Origin: Lysobacterales bacterium PRO7 | GTDB taxonomy: Bacteria > Pseudomonadota > Gammaproteobacteria > Xanthomonadales > Rhodanobacteraceae | Assembly: GCA_021404785.1 (NCBI GenBank) | Contig: QWHH01000005.1 | Coordinates: 186,001-250,000, forward strand | Reading direction: 5' to 3' | DNA length: 64,000 bases | Shown: in pieces, positions 63,069 through 64,000 of the stretch | How positions within the stretch are numbered: the first letter of the stretch is position 1 | How the letters are laid out: each line of letters begins with the position of its first letter | The notes under the pieces: model-generated | Told to the model about the DNA's origin: nothing | The model's database searches: none | Seen by the model: only the letters and a program-made list of their open reading frames with translations | Program-made: the position numbers and the translations under genes

Positions 63069-63723
63069 CGTGCGCCTGCGCAATCCGTTCCAGCGCCGCT
63101 GTCGCCGCAGCCTGCTCCGCCGCCCGCCGGCTGCCACCGCGACCAACGCAGCGCAGGTCGAATGCAGCAACGGCGCAGGTCACATCGAATACCTTGGCGT
63201 GATCAGCGCCGCTGGATCCGGTCAGCTCGTACAGCGGCAGCGGCAGCCCGCGCCCTTGCAGCAGTTCCTGCAGTTGCGTCTTCGGATCTTTTTCTTGCAT
63301 GCTGGTCGCAGCGTCCACGCGTGGCTCGAAGATGGCGCGCACAACACCGCGACAGGCCTCGAAACCGCCATCCAGATAGCACGCGCCAACCAGCGCCTCG
63401 AACGCATCGGCAAGGATCGAATCGCGGCGGAATCCACCGGTTTTCAACTCGCCTGGGCCTAGATGCAATTGATCGCCGAGGTCGAGTTCACGCGCGATCT
63501 GCGCCAGCGCGCCTTCATTGACCATGCGCGCGCGCCAGCGGGTAAGCTCGCCTTCGTCGGCGCGCGGAAACCGTGCGTACAGCAGTTCGGCGGCAAACAG
63601 GCCGACCAGGGCATCGCCGAGGAACTCCAGGCGTTCATTGTTGCGCGCGCCGGTGCTGCGATGGCTAAGCGCCTGTTCGCGCAGGGCCAGGTCGCGGAAG
63701 GCGTAGCCGAAAGCAGCGCCCAA
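63061..63723 (-). CDS. rnc: Ribonuclease III
   Basis: 220-residue double-strand-specific endoribonuclease for rRNA and mRNA processing. The signature ERLEFLGDALVGL contains the catalytic carboxylates; the second set is in ILADAFEALVGACYLDGG. The C-terminal dsRNA-binding domain runs DPKTQLQELLQGRGLPLPLYEL to RRAAEQAAATAALERI. There is no ATG; TTG at 63723 is the only reasonable start, two bases after the DUF4845 stop. It overlaps era. Confidence 0.96.
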   Translation of the reverse strand: MGAAFGYAFRDLALREQALSHRSTGARNNERLEFLGDALVGLFAAELLYARFPRADEGELTRWRARMVNEGALAQIARELDLGDQLHLGPGELKTGGFRRDSILADAFEALVGACYLDGGFEACRGVVRAIFEPRVDAATSMQEKDPKTQLQELLQGRGLPLPLYELTGSSGADHAKVFDVTCAVAAFDLRCVGRGGSRRAAEQAAATAALERIAQAHDV

Positions 63724-63725
63724 GC

Positions 63726-64000
63726 TCAGTACGTCGCGCCCTTGGACAGGTCGATGGTGTAGTTGAAATGCACCAGCAGGTCGATGTTGTACATGAACGG
63801 CTTGTCGACGCTGTAGGCAACATTCAGGCTGCGCTGGCCATTGGCGGTGATCAGGGTGACGGAAGACAGCGGCACGTCGTTTTCATCGACGTACTGCACA
63901 TCGAATATCGGTTCAAGCTTGCGCCGGATTTCCTCGATGCCCATGTTCTGGATTCCGGCGTCGCTCTGCAACGACTTCAGCGACTTGACCACGCTGAAGT
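63726..64000 (-). CDS. DUF4845 protein, N-terminus beyond the window
   Basis: The last 90 or so residues of a small protein whose start lies outside the window. Visible sequence includes SLQSDAGIQNMGIEEIRRKLE and the strand-rich end VAYSVDKPFMYNIDLLVHFNYTIDLS, matching the DUF4845 proteins found between lepB and rnc in Pseudomonas and Xanthomonadales. They normally start with one membrane helix. Function unknown. The stop is two bases from the rnc start. Confidence 0.85.
   Translation of the reverse strand, partial: FSVVKSLKSLQSDAGIQNMGIEEIRRKLEPIFDVQYVDENDVPLSSVTLITANGQRSLNVAYSVDKPFMYNIDLLVHFNYTIDLSKGATY

Overview
This window (GC-rich, about 60% by eye) reads as chromosome of a gammaproteobacterium of the Xanthomonadales/Lysobacterales, probably the Rhodanobacteraceae side. 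The main evidence is a complete rpf (diffusible signal factor, DSF) locus in the arrangement known from Xanthomonas: aconitase (rpfA), acyl-CoA ligase (rpfB), rpfF, rpfC and rpfG, followed by lysS, prfB, recJ, rpfE, greA and carBA. The trxB-ald-ftsK-lolA-rarA-serS, aat-infA-clpA-clpS, nudJ-mnmA-hflD and rnc-era-recO neighbourhoods are also gammaproteobacterial. Family placement is inference; no database search was possible.

Layout. 1-3.9 kb: an RND efflux pump (permease cut by the left edge, plus lipoprotein adaptor). 4.2-8.4 kb: two small cytochromes c, nfuA, phhB, a CPBP-type membrane protein, rluC. 8.4-11.9 kb: RNase E with a long structured leader and a very long Pro/Ala-rich tail. 11.9-21.5 kb, minus strand: a GacA-like regulator, tRNA-Ser beside a broken second tRNA-Ser, serS, an MFS transporter, rarA, a DUF1275 protein, lolA, ftsK, ald. 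21.6-30.7 kb: trxB, a FemAB-like acyltransferase, aat, infA, clpA/clpS (minus), nudJ-mnmA-hflD, and an ECF-like sigma factor followed by the 5' remnant of a second one. 30.9-40.6 kb: the rpf core, with a PilZ gene between rpfB and rpfF. 40.7-52.4 kb: a long, tightly coupled minus-strand run carA-carB-greA-rpfE-recJ-GT39-prfB-lysS; prfB keeps its programmed +1 frameshift. 52.5-57.0 kb: the most accessory stretch, with a phospholipase-D-like enzyme, a histone-deacetylase-family enzyme coupled to an unknown gene, a C-terminal fragment of an MmeI-type DNA methyltransferase, a HigBA-type toxin-antitoxin pair, and tRNA-Glu/tRNA-Ala. 57.0-64.0 kb: purine salvage genes with nagZ, rlmD, a receiver-HPt protein, and recO-era-rnc with a DUF4845 gene cut by the right edge.

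How the genes fit together. RpfF makes the DSF fatty-acid signal. RpfC senses it and relays phosphate to RpfG, whose HD-GYP domain degrades cyclic-di-GMP. The PilZ protein in the same cluster is a plausible cyclic-di-GMP effector, so synthesis, sensing, second-messenger turnover and readout may be encoded side by side. RpfB is expected to turn over DSF-type fatty acids.

A second theme is small palindromic repeats. Hairpins with the loop GGA/TCC occur beside tRNA-Ser, inside recJ (in frame), and directly against the start codon of the receiver-HPt gene. Another family (CCTCTCCCGC stems) sits in frame inside the methyltransferase remnant and a related one forms the C-terminus of the FemAB-like protein. 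There is no CRISPR array, transposase or complete prophage.
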